Source of the DNA: Acytostelium subglobosum LB1
Lineage: Eukaryota; Evosea; Eumycetozoa; Acytosteliales; Acytosteliaceae
DNA length: 64,000 bases
NCBI RefSeq assembly: GCF_000787575.1
Contig: NW_012236514.1
Span: forward strand, 372,001 to 436,000
Direction of reading: 5' to 3'
The position numbers were made by a program, and so were the translations under genes. The notes under the pieces are model-generated. The model was not told where the DNA came from, did not search any database, and saw only the letters and a list, made by a program, of their open reading frames with translations. This document shows, one piece after another, positions 47,401 to 60,429 of this stretch. The first letter of the stretch is position 1. Every line of letters begins with the position of its first letter.

Positions 47401-49819
47401 CTACCAGCAGGCCAATGATCCATGTGATCACATTGAACACCAAGTCAGGATCGGCCACACGCTTTGTCTCCAGGATGGCAAACAATGCATTGAATGTCTC
47501 CTGCATGAACTTGATAATCTCCAACTGATCGACGAATGTGAATCGATTCAGTACCTCTGCCAGGTCGCCTGTGTACTTGTCCCATTTCAGCAATGTGAGC
47601 AATGAAACTGGTTGATTTGATTGATTGATCGTTAGAGTTAGTCAGTGAGTGGGCGAGTGGGAATCATGATGCATGACTTACGATTCTGTGTGCACATCGT
47701 TGAGCACAGGAGTATCCTGACCTTGGTCTGTTCACCCTTGCGGACATTGTTCTTGTTGTTTGGATCGATCTGTGATGGAACCAACTCGTCAATGGTCTTG
47801 GTGGTCTTGCAACTGATCAGTGAATGTGACTTGTTGGCAATGACCGTGCCATCTGGATTGGTGAGCTTAAGAATAGATACCGCGAATGGTACTCTTTCCT
47901 TGGCTGTTTGATTGGATGTTTGATTGGTGAGTGGATTGCATCACATCATTGCTATCAATTGGGCTGACTTACTCTCTGATGTTGTACAATGCCTGATGGA
48001 GAAGACGAGGTATACTTGGCTGAGGATGGTAAGGGGTACGTTGACACGAACGGTCTCTGCCCAGTGTGGCTGATTGGAATGATAGAATACAATGGTCCTG
48101 TACTCTGAAAGTTGTTTGTCGCCATTGAACATGCAGTCCTTGACCAGGTCGCCATTTTCCAGTCGTGCCTGCACCACGATCTCCACATTCTTGGCGCTGG
48201 TCTTGCGATCCTGTGAATACTCGCCACTCTCAATCGTGAAGTACAGGTCGTTCCTGGTGTCGCCTGGATAGATGACCTCGGGGAAGCCCAGCTTGTTGGT
48301 GAGGGCCACCTCCTCAAGCACAGGGTTCTCCTTGATCACCTGACTGAGCTCGCCAGGCAGCAGGGTGAGGCCCACGCACACACCCTTGGCCTTGGGCACC
48401 TGTGGCATGTTGGCCGGGTTCTTGATGATCATCTCGTGAATGTTGGAAAAGTTGGACTCTTGATTGGTTGTGTAGATGGGTATCGTGTGCTCAGTCTCCT
48501 TGCCCGCGGCGATGTTATCTTCGATGCGCAACACGGCGCAGCCAAATGGGCGTCGGTAGAGGATGGGACCAGCCTTCTTGCTCGAGTCGGTGAGCATCTT
48601 GCCCTTGCGGATCAGCCGGCACACCAGGTAGATGTCCATCTGCAGCTCCTTCTTGCTGATGTTGATGAAAAGTGTGGACATCTTGCCGATGGACTCGACG
48701 TCGTGGGGCATGCCCTGCGCCGTCATGCCCACCTGGTACTCCTCCGTGATGAACCGGCCCTCCGTCTTGTTGTATATCGAGAAGAGCAGCTCGGACTGCT
48801 CGCCCACCAGACACATGAATATCTTTAGATCCAGGAAGATGTGGAACTGTTGCTGTTGCTGTTGTTGGAGTGAGGCCACGGCTGCGGCCGATGCGATAGA
48901 CACGCCTGCGCCCGAGTCTGACGACTCGCGCTTCAATATCAACATCGACTTGCGGTGATGTTGTTGCAGTGGTGGCATCTGTGAGTGTCTAATATGTGAC
49001 ATCCTCTTGGCCACCATTGGCGGCACGGACGACAGCGAGTTTGAGCTGTCTGATCTATTCACGAACGTTTGTTGCATACTACGCTGTACGTAGTTTGATG
49101 ACTTTGATGTGTCCAACTCTTGATGCTGTGGGCAAGTGATGTCAGTATGTCGTCAACGCCCACGTCCAACATCGACAAACATACCATGCGATAGAGTTGG
49201 ATGATTCCTGTGTTGCCCTCGTGTGCGGGCTCGCCAGTGGGCGTGCGGACGATCATGTCCAGTCCCATTAGACGACGACCTTCTTCAATCTTGGAGATCA
49301 CCTTGTCCTTGAGCATCTCTCGCACCTCGAGTGTGAGGGACGGCGAAAGGATCTTGGTGTGCCAATCGATCAACAAAGACAGGCGGTCCTTCATTATGCG
49401 GTACTCTGACCTCCTTCGCTCCTTGTAATAGTTCATCAGCAAGAGACCCCACTCTCTAATGACCTGTGCCAGTTCGTTGGTGACGACATCGAATGATTCC
49501 TGTTGTGAGCTCTTATTGATTATCACATAGTTTGCTGGTACTATTCCCCTTCGCTGACTGCCATCCAATGCGCTGATCACAACGCCCTTATACCAATTAT
49601 TCGTCATCTCATCGACCTTTATCGAGTCTCCTACCTTCATCGCAACCTGATGTTCTCCATTTGGTGTGAATGTATGTATAGCTATAACATGGCGCAATGT
49701 CGGTCAGTCAGATGACTGCGACCAAGCTATGTTCATTCATTCATTCCAAACTTACCCGTTGCAACAATGTCGCGAACAGGCTTCCATGTTGATGAAGCGT
49801 TTGTGAATAGTCTTGACAT
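44411..49819 (-). CDS. DOCK-family Rac guanine nucleotide exchange factor (SH3 - DHR1 - DHR2)
   Basis: Activates Rac-type GTPases for actin remodelling. Seven exons: 49819-49756, 49681-49185, 49125-47973, 47903-47682, 47607-45978, 45907-44535 and 44451-44411; phases agree throughout, 1,659 residues. Residues about 22-75 form an SH3 domain (AIHTFTPNGEHQVAMKVGD through GIVPANYV), placing it with the DOCK180/DOCK-A group and not the zizimins. A helical region follows, then a Gln/Ser-rich insert, then DHR-1/C2 (about 370-640; VIYPGDTRNDLYFTIESGEY) and long armadillo-like helices. The C-terminal DHR-2 GEF domain (about 1190-1650) has CNQHLSNNNYTEAGNTLL, YYGKGFDASIQGKEFIYKG and NNYFIIKDTFPTIHRRSEI. 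In other organisms it works with ELMO. Confidence 0.93.
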
Positions 49820-50589
49820 TTGATTATATGTCTTATTGATTGGTTGACTGATTGACTGATTGTGTTTGGTTGATTGACTGGTTGATTGATTGTTTGTTGT
49901 CCAGTCAATCTGTCTTTGCACGACGACACTCTCACTGCACAATCAAATATGTAAGCTCGCAAGTATAAACTACGTCGTCAAATGTGATCTTTGCTTTTCA
50001 ATCGATCGATCGACCAATCAATATATATATCTATCTGATTTATGTGAAAATAGTATTACAACAAGTATGTATATATATCTAAAGTATGTTAAGTAAGTGA
50101 AGTGAGTATGAATAAGTGAAGTGGTAACAGTGTTGTTCGAATGAATACTCGAGTGTGTGTTTGAGTGTTTGTGTGAGATTGAATGAATGATCAATGAACT
50201 CACACTTCACTAAGTTGATGCAAATCAATCAACCAATCACTGAGATGATAATAATAATAATTGTTTGGAGATGGTCTCCAAACATACACGTTTGGTCGTG
50301 ATCACTGTTGCCTCGATGGTGTCATCACTAAAGAATATCTAAAAACTATCTTGATCATCAACAGTGTGTTTGCGGGGGTAAAGTAAAATTGATTCATTTT
50401 GGTAAAAGACTTTGATCAGAATGCCCGATAATCATCAATTTCCTTTTTCAGTGAAACCAATAATAATACACGAGTGAGACAGATAGTTATAAATATATTA
50501 ATATACATGTAAATATATTATTAAAGGGATATATCGTACTCGTTTGATCTAAACATAAGTAAGTAATACAAGTGAGTTGGACATGGGGA
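49820..50589. other. Intergenic region between hybrid histidine kinase and DOCK gene
   Basis: About 770 bp between two minus-strand genes. The part near the DOCK start (49820-49960) has ATTG repeats and may include 5' UTR. A perfect 10-bp-stem hairpin is at 50262-50284. The stretch from 50360 to 50580 is AT-rich 3' flank of the kinase gene. Confidence 0.55.
50262..50284. terminator. Perfect hairpin TGTTTGGAGA-tgg-TCTCCAAACA
   Basis: Ten base pairs with a three-base loop, about 305 bp downstream of the histidine kinase stop. It could be a 3' end or transcript stability element, or a small RNA stem; the role is inferred only from structure. Confidence 0.35.
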
Positions 50590-53535
50590 TCACAGATGTG
50601 GAACACCAATCTGAAGATGCTTGTTGTCTCGATACTCGATGGCAATGTCGATGGCACTCTTGAGCTGGTTCATTCGGAATGGCTTGGAGATGAAGTGGTT
50701 CATACCATTGTCAAAGCATCGCTTCTTGTCCGTGGACATGGTGTTGGCCGTGAGACCACAGATGAAGATGGGCAGACGGTCGGGCCACTTGCCACACGAC
50801 TCCATCTGACGGATGGTGTACGAGCAGCGCAGGCCGTCCAGGATGGGCATCTGGAAGTCCATGAAGATCAAGTCGTACGCCTGCTTCTCCAACAGGACGA
50901 GCACTTCGTTGCCATTGGAAGCGACGTCGGCCTTAATGCCGATCTTCTCCAGGAACTTGACGGCCACGCGCTGGTTGATCATGTTGTCCTCAGCCACCAG
51001 CACACGGATGTTGCTCTCGCCACCGTTGCCGCCTTGGTTGTACATGCGATGCTGATCGGCGCCGTTGGGATGGAGCGCCGCCACATCGCCACCGGTCAGG
51101 GGCAAGATGAACCAGAAGGTTGAGCCACCGCCTTGTTCAGGTCGGTTGTTGTAGACACCAATCTCGCCACGCATTAGCTTAACGAGCTTGGCGCAGAGGT
51201 AGAGGCCCAGGCCACTGCCACCGTACTTTCGGCTGTCTGATGGGTCGGCTTGGACGAATGCTTCGAATATCTTTTGGTGTGACTCTGGTGGCACTCCAAT
51301 ACCAGTGTCCTGGACTCTGAAGCAGACACTATGTTCGCCCTGTCTGAACGATATCTTCTCGCTATCGTCTTCGATCAAGTCTATTATAATCTTTACATTG
51401 CCCTCTGGTGTGCTAGGGTGAGAGGGAAGGAGGGAGGGATGTTAGTGACCGTCACATGATCAGTCGCATGATAGACTACTTACAACTTCAAAGCATTGCC
51501 AGTCAGGTTCATTAACACTTGGAGTATCCTGCCAGTGTCGCCGCAGAGTACGCTTGGGACGCGGTCAGACACCTCGTAGAAGAGTGAGAGGTTGCGCTCT
51601 TTGGCTTGGCCGGAGAGCACTTGGCAGATCTCGTGGGCGAGCTCGCCTGGGACGAATGGGATGTTCTCGACGACCATCTGATTGGCCTCGAGCTTGGAAA
51701 GGTCGAGAATGTCGTTGACCAGTCGGAGCAGGATGTCGCCACACGACTTGACCGACTTGGCCATTTGCTTCTCTTCGGGTGGCAACGCCATTGAGTCTCG
51801 CAGTAGCGTTGCCATGCCGATCAGTCCATTGAGTGGTGTTCTAATCTCGTGGCTCATTGTAGCGAGGAACTCCTGGCGAGCTTGATACGCCTCGACGGCG
51901 GCATCCTTGGCCAGGGTCAGCTGCTGGTTCTTTAGTTTGGTCTCGCGGTGCGCTTCATCGATAAAGTATTGGTAGCACAGCGTGAAGGACATTGTGATCA
52001 GCACCAAGGTGACATCGATAATGAAGTTCATGTGAGAGCGGATGGTGATCGTAGGGATGCCATCGACATATTCGTAGCCGGCAAGGTTGGCAACAAAGAA
52101 TAGCAGAAGAATGAAGAGGACTACCAATGACCACTGTACCGACGCGCGTCGACCGATGACCAATGCAGACACGATTGGCAGTGTGCTCATGAGAAGCCGC
52201 AGCGTGCTCTGATGTCCACCAGTGTAGTATGAGTTCATTGTAAGTGCAAAGCATAGTGTGAAGCACAGCATATGTCCAGGGTAATGAGTTGAGCCTGTCT
52301 TGCGCAGTACCCAAAGCGATGAGATTGACATTGGCAATGATAGTATTGCCATTATAGCTGGTTCAGTGAGTCCTATTGATTGATTGATTGAGTGTTAGCC
52401 CATGGGACCACGACACATGATCGATCGATGTACACATACCTGAGAGCCAGAAGAATATGATCCATGAAGGGATGAAGCTAAAGACAGTGAGACAGAAGCC
52501 AATGCATAGCTTTGCTTTGTACTTGTCTTGTGGTGGTATTTGTGAGTTCTGAAGGATGAAGTTGCAGAGGATGTTGAAGAGTGTGTAGAAGCGACTGCTT
52601 TCGTCGGCCATTGGTTGGTGATGGATGATTTGTTCCTCGACCCGCGTGTCCTTGTTGGGCAGTGTATATGTCTTTTTGAAGCATGGCGACGGCAGATGAA
52701 TGGTGCCGCTCTTTGAGAATGAGGGCGCGGCCCCAGTCTGGTCAATCAGATAGTCGGACTGTAGTGCTTGGACATGATGTGGCGGCAGTATATTGTTACC
52801 AGTCAATGGAAGTTGTGCAGATGTAGTATAAGTAGTCGTCGTTGTAGTTGTTGTCGTCGTCGTCAACAAAGTGGTAGTATTATTATTATTATTATTGCTG
52901 TTGCTGGTGGAGTTGTTATTGTTCCTCTTTTGTGATATCATATTATTTAGGAAGGTGTTCTGCTTCCTGTATTCATATAGGTCATCTGTCTCGAAGCATA
53001 CTGTTGTTGTTGTTGCTGATGTTGTTAGTGTCTGTTGATCAATGCATGATGTCTACGACCACATACCATTAGACTTTGATCGGAAGTAGTTCTGTATTGA
53101 ATGGTACATGTTGAGACATGAGTCTTTGATTGAGGTGTAGCCAGTACTATTATTACTGGAGGGTTTGGAACTCCTGCCACCTGTCATTGGTGAGTGGACT
53201 GTTGCGCCACTACCATCATAGTTTGAAGCATTGACTACACTATTATTATTATGTATATTGTTGTTGTTGATACTGCTGCTGTTTGAGTTTGAAAAGACCG
53301 AGTCGGACACGCCAGAGTATGTGGAGGTCAGGTCGGACGATGTTGAGTTGAACAGATTGATGACATGCTTTGGCTTGGTCGGAAGGAATGTGGACAGTGG
53401 TGATGTTTGTGTCGTTGGCGAGGATCTAAAATTCCTCTTATAAGGCATTGCTGCTGTTCCTGTTCCCAATCCCCTTGCACCTGTTATATTTAATGCTCTA
53501 TCTGTTGTAATGGGCAGTGGCAATACTGATATCAT
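50590..53535 (-). CDS. Hybrid histidine kinase with multi-span membrane sensor and receiver domain
   Basis: Phosphorelay sensor kinase. Exons 53535-53067, 53000-52440, 52372-51484 and 51412-50590 (phases 1, 1, 2) give 913 residues. The first 290 residues are Ser/Asn/Thr-rich. About six hydrophobic segments follow (KLCIGFCLTVFSFIPSWIIFF through NFIIDVTLVLITMSF). HisKA has MSHEIRTPLNG (phospho-His about 518); HATPase_c has NALKFTPEGNV (built across intron 3), DTGIGV and GGSGLGL; the receiver has AEDN and FMDFQMPILDG (phospho-Asp about 825) and a late conserved Lys in ISKPF. Phosphate would pass to an HPt protein such as RdeA and then to RegA-type regulators. The ATG at 53535 was chosen as the first in frame. 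Which Dhk it corresponds to is unclear. Confidence 0.92.
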
Positions 53536-56336
53536 TGGATCAATGGAGTGCAATTGAATTGAATGGAATGGAATGTTGTGGAATGGTATTGAATGGAATT
53601 GGAAGTGTGAAGTTGATTGATTGTTTGATTGATTGATGATTCGGAATCTATATATCCATATTAATGTCTGTTATTATTACTATTCTATCTATGTTTCTTT
53701 ATCTCTGTATCTCTCTCTATCTGTTTGGTTGTACATTCATTATGAACACAAGTAGGTTAGGAGTGGTTCAAGTCAGGAGGATGTCTATGTGCGTTGTTGC
53801 AACTGTTGGACATTGAATGGTAAGTGTGATGTGTTGTTGTGTTTGTGTTGTTGTGCTTGATGAATGAACAAAGGTGAGTGAGAGCGTGGTGTGTGAGCAA
53901 GAAGAGAGAGATGTAGATGTTTGTTTATGAATGGTGTTGTTGTTGCGAGATAAGATGTGGAGTGAGAGAAATGAATGATGGATGGATTGACTTGGAGTGT
54001 CCAATAGTCTGAGTTGTTGTTGGACAACACACACTAATACCTGTTGACAGGCTTGATTGGAAGAGCTATCATATTATATCATGTGATTGCTTAGTTTGGG
54101 TGTATCACCCAAAACACAAAACGTCGCTCAAGATGGTGTTGTTTCGAGTGTGTGAGAGTGAGGAAGGACCACTTGTCCAATGGTCAACAAAAAGTAAGTT
54201 GTTTGGTTGGTTATTGTTAGGTGTACTAACATATGATAGGATAGGTGACAATGAGAACGAGAGAGAATGAGATCCTACTTTAGAAATGGTATTCTTAATC
54301 TATAATATATCTGTCTTATTCAAACTGGAGTGTGTTTGTGTATGAGTTTGGATTGAATGATTGATCGCCTGTTTGTATGTTGAGTTGGTTGACGCTGGAA
54401 ATTGATTGATCATAAATATATATATATATATATTATCGCATCATTATAAATCAATCAATCAATTAATTAATTAATCAATCAATCAATCAAATAATGAATG
54501 AATGAATGAATGAAGTTGGACTGGTATTGTGATCGATTTAATGGTCGGTCGGCAAGTCGGCATAGTGGTGATGATGATTAATGTAGGCTGTGGACAACAT
54601 TGAAGTTATATGAGTATTGTCGCAGTCTACTTACTTCTCCACTCTCATTCATTCATTCATTCATTCACACGCGTCGACACTGAATAACAAGGGTGGCAGA
54701 TGAAGGGATATGCTGTCGATGAATGAGAGAGGGAGAGAGTGGATGTGACTGACAGACAGATGTAAATAGATTAATGGAGACAGAACCTTTGGCGCGTTCA
54801 TCTGTGTCTGGCTGCACTTTGGTTGGGGTTCCATCCGCCAAACCATGAATGGAAGTAGGCAACAGGCTTGCCTGCCAGGCAGCCAAGGTCACCTTCCATC
54901 CATCCATCCATCACCAACGACTTGATCGATGATTGATAGATGTCCGAACGTCAGTCAGTAAGTCAGTTGTGTCTGCCGGTGTGTGTGAGAGTGTGTGTGT
55001 GTTGGGTGAATGGCTGGACTGGCTGGTTGATGGTGGAAAGGTGATCAATCACCTGACATTACTGACTGACGTGATGATATATATAATTTAAATATATATA
55101 TTATATTAATTACCTTGCTTTAAATAACCAACATAATAGGTGTTGATTTACAACAAGCTAAACAAATAAACAACATACAACAATATGATGTTGGAAGCAT
55201 CCAGTAATCAATCAATCATCCATCCATCCGTCCGTCCTTTCAACTGGCGGCACTCCACTCCGTACTCTCTCACCATCACTCACTCACTCAATCATTCTCT
55301 CACACTCACCAATCATTAATGCAAGCATAGATTAAATCTGTTGTTCAACCTCTATTACTCTCTCTTTGTATGTTTATTGGTTGTCTCTTTGTGTATGTGT
55401 GTGTGTGTGTGTGTGTGTGATTGTTTGATTGTGTGTGGGAGTGTGGTTCAACACACTCTCTCATCAGCTGATCATGATGATCCTGCCACAAGCTGAGTGG
55501 TTGATTTACAACTTGGGATGGAAGTGTGTGTAATTAAATCAGTGTGGTTAGTGATGACTCGGATCATTAATACACACACACACACTCATATTACTTTGTT
55601 ATTATTGTTGTGCCCGTCACCTTTAGGAGGGGAGAGAGTGGTAGGGCTTGTGGATCTGTTCTTATTGGTATGATCGACATCTGCAGATGGATGGATGTAC
55701 CCCTACCCCACCAACCCCAACAATCAATTGATGGTTTACGGCCAAGAATCTGTTCATATGCCCGATACATATATATATTGTTATGTTTATGCGTAGATCA
55801 TCTTGGAGGATACTTGCACAATGATCATCCAATAATCATCATTGGTGAGCTCTCAACTCACTCATTACCTTGTTATTGTAAGTTGGTCACGTGACCCCCA
55901 TTAACCAGATCAAAACAATCTATGGTCATTGTACAATGAACAAGTTGAACATGGCCCTGACTACAAAGATTCAATCAATTCCCCCAAGTCCTTAAGGACG
56001 TAGACGAGTCTTTGAGACTATTGTGTGATTCTTTCTCCCTTTGTCGTCGGGTTCCTTACAACCATTTAATGAATGATTAGATTAGAAATAGGTATGTACA
56101 GTGTTTGAGTGAGAGTGAGAGAAAGGACTCTTCTTGATCATGACCATGTTAATGATCAGCTGATCATGATGGGTGTGTAGGTGTGGTCGTCATCCTTGTC
56201 GTTGGACCATAAATATTGGATTGAGTTGAGTTGAGTTGAGTTTGTGGTGGCTGAGGTTGAGTTTGAGTTGTGGGTGATTGATGGATTGGAAAAAAGGTTG
56301 ATTGATTGATTGATGGATTGAGTTGATTGAATGATA
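53536..56336. other. 2.8-kb intergenic interval between histidine kinase and C2-RasGAP gene
   Basis: Both neighbours are on the minus strand. The interval is AT-rich with long tetranucleotide runs: TAAT/AATC/AATG near 54454-54512, GTGT runs near 54975-55000 and 55387-55420, CATC near 54897-54911, TGAGT repeats near 56221-56245. A small GC-richer island (54780-54910) contains the palindrome CTGCCAGGCAG. I see no gene in it; scattered open frames are short and low complexity. Confidence 0.55.
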
Positions 56337-59300
56337 TTACATGAGGATTGCTTCGTTGACCTCTTGCTCGAGCTTGGCTAGAATGCCCTCGAGGTCTTGC
56401 ATTGTCTCCAAATGTTGTGGATTGTTGCCAGTGTTGACGTCCTCCCACATGTCTTCCTTTTGTTTGATAAGCTGTCGGTAGAGACAGGCCAGCTCCTTCT
56501 CTAGCGAGATGGGGTTGACCAACTCGGCACGAGCCAGCGTGTTGTGCTGGTCGCCCACTGACGTCGCCGCCACTGGTGATGCCAGACTGTCGATGAATGT
56601 CTTCATGTTGTCCATGTTGTCGACGAGGAATCGGTTCATGTCCTTCATAAAGTCCTCCTTGCAGTCGCTGACCTCCACAAGATTGGCCAGATTCTGCAGC
56701 GTCTTGGCGATGAGGATCAGCGTACGCGTGGTCTTCATGCCTGGATGATCGGGCATCAGTTCAAACAGCTTGGGTGCCAGGATCGATGGGCAGAAGAAGC
56801 GCAGGAATATGAAGCCGCTGACGGCAGTGTAGCGCGTGACCTCGTCGCTTGGGTATCTCTGGCGTACCTTGGTCTGGATCGCACGGAACACCTGACGCAG
56901 GGGCTCAGGACAGCGCTCGGCCGAGCCCATAATGGCAGAGGCCATCTTCTTTACAAAGCTGAGCAGGTTGCGGCAGTTCTTCTTGATGTCCTCGCCCTTT
57001 TCCAGCTTGGTCGGGTCGATCTCGCACGACTTCTTTGACACATAGATCTTCTTGATCAGTGGGCCAATCGTCGACGCCAGGTACGGCAGGCCGATCAGCT
57101 TCATGTACAGATCAACGCTCTTTGTCGCCAACGAGTTGCCACGGAAGATGATGTCGGGGTTGTCCGTCGAGTCGATCTCCTGCTCGGTCAGACGTCGTAG
57201 CAGGTCGGCGCAACGGTCCGTCTTCTCAAACACACGTATCAGGATGTTGGCAATGGTCTCGCGCTGCTTGCTAATGTTGCCCAGGATGTTGATCACTGAC
57301 ATCTCGTCGTCTTGAATGAACTCGAGCAGCGGGCCGTACGACTTGAGCGGCAGCACCACCTCTTCCGAGTACTTGAGCTTGAGACGAACATCGCCCAGTC
57401 GGTTCTCCACCGTCTGGTTGGGATACAGGCATATCCAAACGTCCGATGGCTTCTCCGTATCGATGTGTGACGCTATGATGCTGCCCATGCCCAGGACGAC
57501 GGGCTCCCATCCGGCTGGGGCCTGCGATGCGCCTGTGCTATCTGTCGATGATGTGAGCAGTGCTGATCCTTGGCTTTCAGACGAGCCGCTGCTCGTCATC
57601 ATGCTGCCGCTGCTGCTGCCGCCACTCGTTGACGATGCCTGCAGAGTGGCGGGTGGAGGGAAGCTTGACTTGAAGCTTGGGAGGGGAGGTGACTTCGATG
57701 CGCTAGAGAAAGAGCGTGACTTGTTGTCTGGTGTCAGCTTGGCCAGTTCGTGGATGTTGGTCGATGATCGACTTCGGCTTTGTGGTGAGAGGGCGGCCGC
57801 AGAGTTGTTGGGCGCCTCAGTCTTGGGCTCATTGCGCCACACTATAAAGTTGATGCAATCTATCGCTTCGCTCAACACTTGCTCGACACCTGTAGTCGAT
57901 GCCTTCTGCCATGACACTCCCTCTTCCTCCACAATGATGCCTCCCTTCTTTGATCGCACGCTCCAATTGATAAATGGTGCGCCCAAGTCTGCTCCATTAG
58001 TGCTTCCATTAATAGGTGTTGTCGAATGGCTTGATATATTCTTTCCAAATAGCACTTTGTGATCGATTGATTGATTGAGTGAGTGATTGAGTAAGTGATT
58101 GAGCGAGCGATGGAGTGATCCCATCACATAACATATACATACCCTTCCATTTGATGTGACCTGGTGTTGTTGGGTCTGTCAGGGAGATTGGTTTGAAGTC
58201 TACGCGTATCTGTAGTTGAGGTACCTTCTTTGTGCAGTTGGGTGCTTGCAAGGGGAACCAGAGCTCGCGCTCCTTCTGATCTTTCAAGATATTGATTGGT
58301 ATTACAATCTTGCCAATGACCTCATCGTTCGAGTACTTCTTCTCATCAATGATCGACACTGTCATCTTGTCTGCGTTTGGATCCTGTGCCTCCCTGTTCA
58401 TATCGTGCGCGAAGTTGTTAATAAGTGAGTCACAAGTCATCATCGTCGCGTCTACGTACATTGTGAACTCCTCACACCAGAATGGATTCAACTTCTTGGG
58501 AATGGTCCTGGTGCGATGTCTTTGTTTGTCGAGCTGAACGACGCAGTAAGGGTCGGTGGTGTCGGAGAACTGCATGAGGTTGGGCGACGAGATCTCGGTG
58601 AGGAGACTCTGCGCACGTTTGAATGACTTGTTGTTGTTGTTCTTGGTCTGCTCCTTCTTGCGCAGACGTGCTTCGAGCAGGCCGCGCGCCTCAAACACCT
58701 TGACGACAATGCTGCAGTCGCGTGTCTTGAACTGCTGATTGAACAACGAGTCACGTGATGGTGACGCCGTGATGAAGCTGGCGGCGGGCGGTGTTGACGA
58801 CTCGCCCGCACCCATCGGTGAGGATGCCGGTGAGTTGATTGCTCGCGGTGATGATTCATGTGATGTATCATATGATGTTCTCGTCTGATCCACCATCAAC
58901 GAGCCCGAAGCCATATCTGCCAATGCTCGAGCCTGTTGTTGATTACAATCAATATCGTCCATGTGCAATGCAATCACTTGATTCTCGAGTGTGATTCTGT
59001 AATATTATATAATTATATATGTATTATTATATATATATATATATGTTAGAGATATATAGTATGTATTTGTAAGATTAGTAAGTTGTGATTGATGGGTTTA
59101 GATGAGAAAGTGAGAGGCACAGTTGTTGGTCGTCGCGCGCGTGAATATGTGAGTGTTTGAATCCCTGTGTGCGTGGGGTGAGATCGACAAACACGAAATG
59201 GCACTCAAGGTCACCCCTGTGCCTTGATGAGGGCTTTGGGTACTTTGCTCGACAATGATCATTTGGAGACTTTCCTATTGGATAATATGGAATAAGCCAA

Positions 59301-59504
59301 CCAACCAAACAATCAACCAAACAAACAAACAATGTCGTAAGTCATATAAAGATGGATGATCATTCGACAACAACATGATGAAAAATATCACACGATGATA
59401 TTGACATCTGCGACCTGAGTTACATTTCCCCACCACGATGTAATGGATAGATATGTAGATATGTTGTGTTTGGAATTTAAGAGAGATACTTACGATGCGG
59501 TCAT
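56337..59504 (-). CDS. C2 domain-containing Ras GTPase-activating protein
   Basis: Switches off Ras. Exons 59504-59494 (only 11 coding bases, MTAS), 58996-58143 and 58054-56337 give 860 residues. The small first coding exon is inferred from GTAAGT and TACAG sites that let exon 2 read ITLENQVIALHMDDIDCN; if wrong, translation could start at the ATG at 58962. The C2 domain is about 80-270 (CSIVVKVFEARGLLEARL, DTTDPYCVVQLD, NPFWCEEFTMYVD) with Asp residues suited to Ca2+ and phospholipid binding. The RasGAP domain is about 520-770, with the arginine finger in IIFRGNSLATKS and the FLRFFCPSILAPK signature. A Ser-rich linker separates them. It resembles dictyostelid C2GAP proteins that tune Ras during chemotaxis (family knowledge). 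Confidence 0.9.
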
Positions 59505-60390
59505 TATAAATATAATGTGATTGATTCGAAGATGATGAGATTCCTGCTTCCAAGACTTGAATTGAATTGTGGAATCTATCTATTGTTTGTCCAGTTGCAA
59601 ACGTGGTGTCTGTTTGTCTGTCTGTCTGTCTAATGTCCAATCAATTACTGTTGTTGTTGTTGTTATTGGCGTGATGTGTAGTAGTTGTTGTTTTAAACAA
59701 AATAAATCAAGTTGTTGGATTGATTGATTGATTGATTGATTGGATGATTGGATGATTGATTGATGGTGACACTTAAGTGTTAATAAGGTTGATGATCAAT
59801 CAATCACAATATCATATGCGCTGCGCGTCTTGTGTATTATGTGGGTGGTGGTTGGGGTTGGGTGCGAGTGTGATTGCTTGATTGATTGATTGTTGGGATT
59901 GGGATGAATGGAATGGTTGTAATATTGATATAACCGAACTTTATAAATCACTCTGCAAGAGATTGATATGTATGTATTATGTGTATGAATGATTGAATGA
60001 GTGAATCGAGTGAGTGAAGAGATGGATGTATGTATGGCACACAACCAATAATGATTGATTGATTGATTGAGCGATAGATAGGTAGATAGAGAGAGTGAGA
60101 GTAGAGCAAGGCAAGGAAGTGTAGGTGTTGTTATTGTTGTTGTATGTCTTGAATGTATTGTCAGTTATAATTGATTCGGATGGATGGATGCAAGGCCTTG
60201 TCAAGATATGTGTGAGTGGTAGTGTGATGGCGGGTGATCGTGTGGGGTGATTGATTGGCTTGTCACCTGTGTGTGTGTGTGTGTGTGGGTTGTGTTTAGC
60301 ACTATCCGCCCACCTATGATCCACAGCTCGGGTATGATAGAGGTTGAATCGATCACAATATTGTGATTGTCACTATGCCTGCGAATGGAT

Positions 60391-60429
60391 TTATTGTCTG
60401 ATCAGTCCAGGATGTGGATCAGACAATAA
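60391..60429. repeat. 13-bp perfect inverted repeat with 13-nt spacer
   Basis: TTATTGTCTGATC at 60391-60403 is mirrored by GATCAGACAATAA at 60417-60429 around AGTCCAGGATGTG. It would fold as a strong hairpin in RNA from either strand. It stands far from both neighbouring coding starts; it could be an untranslated RNA stem or a regulatory site. Confidence 0.5.

Noticed and set aside
53768-54034. Two overlapping minus-strand frames of 81 and 88 codons
   Set aside because: Derived from GTTGTTGT and GTGTG repeats; His/Thr/Ser low-complexity products.
54661-54907. Minus-strand 80-codon frame over a GC-richer island
   Set aside because: No start context, no homology, and interrupted by CATC repeats; probably chance.
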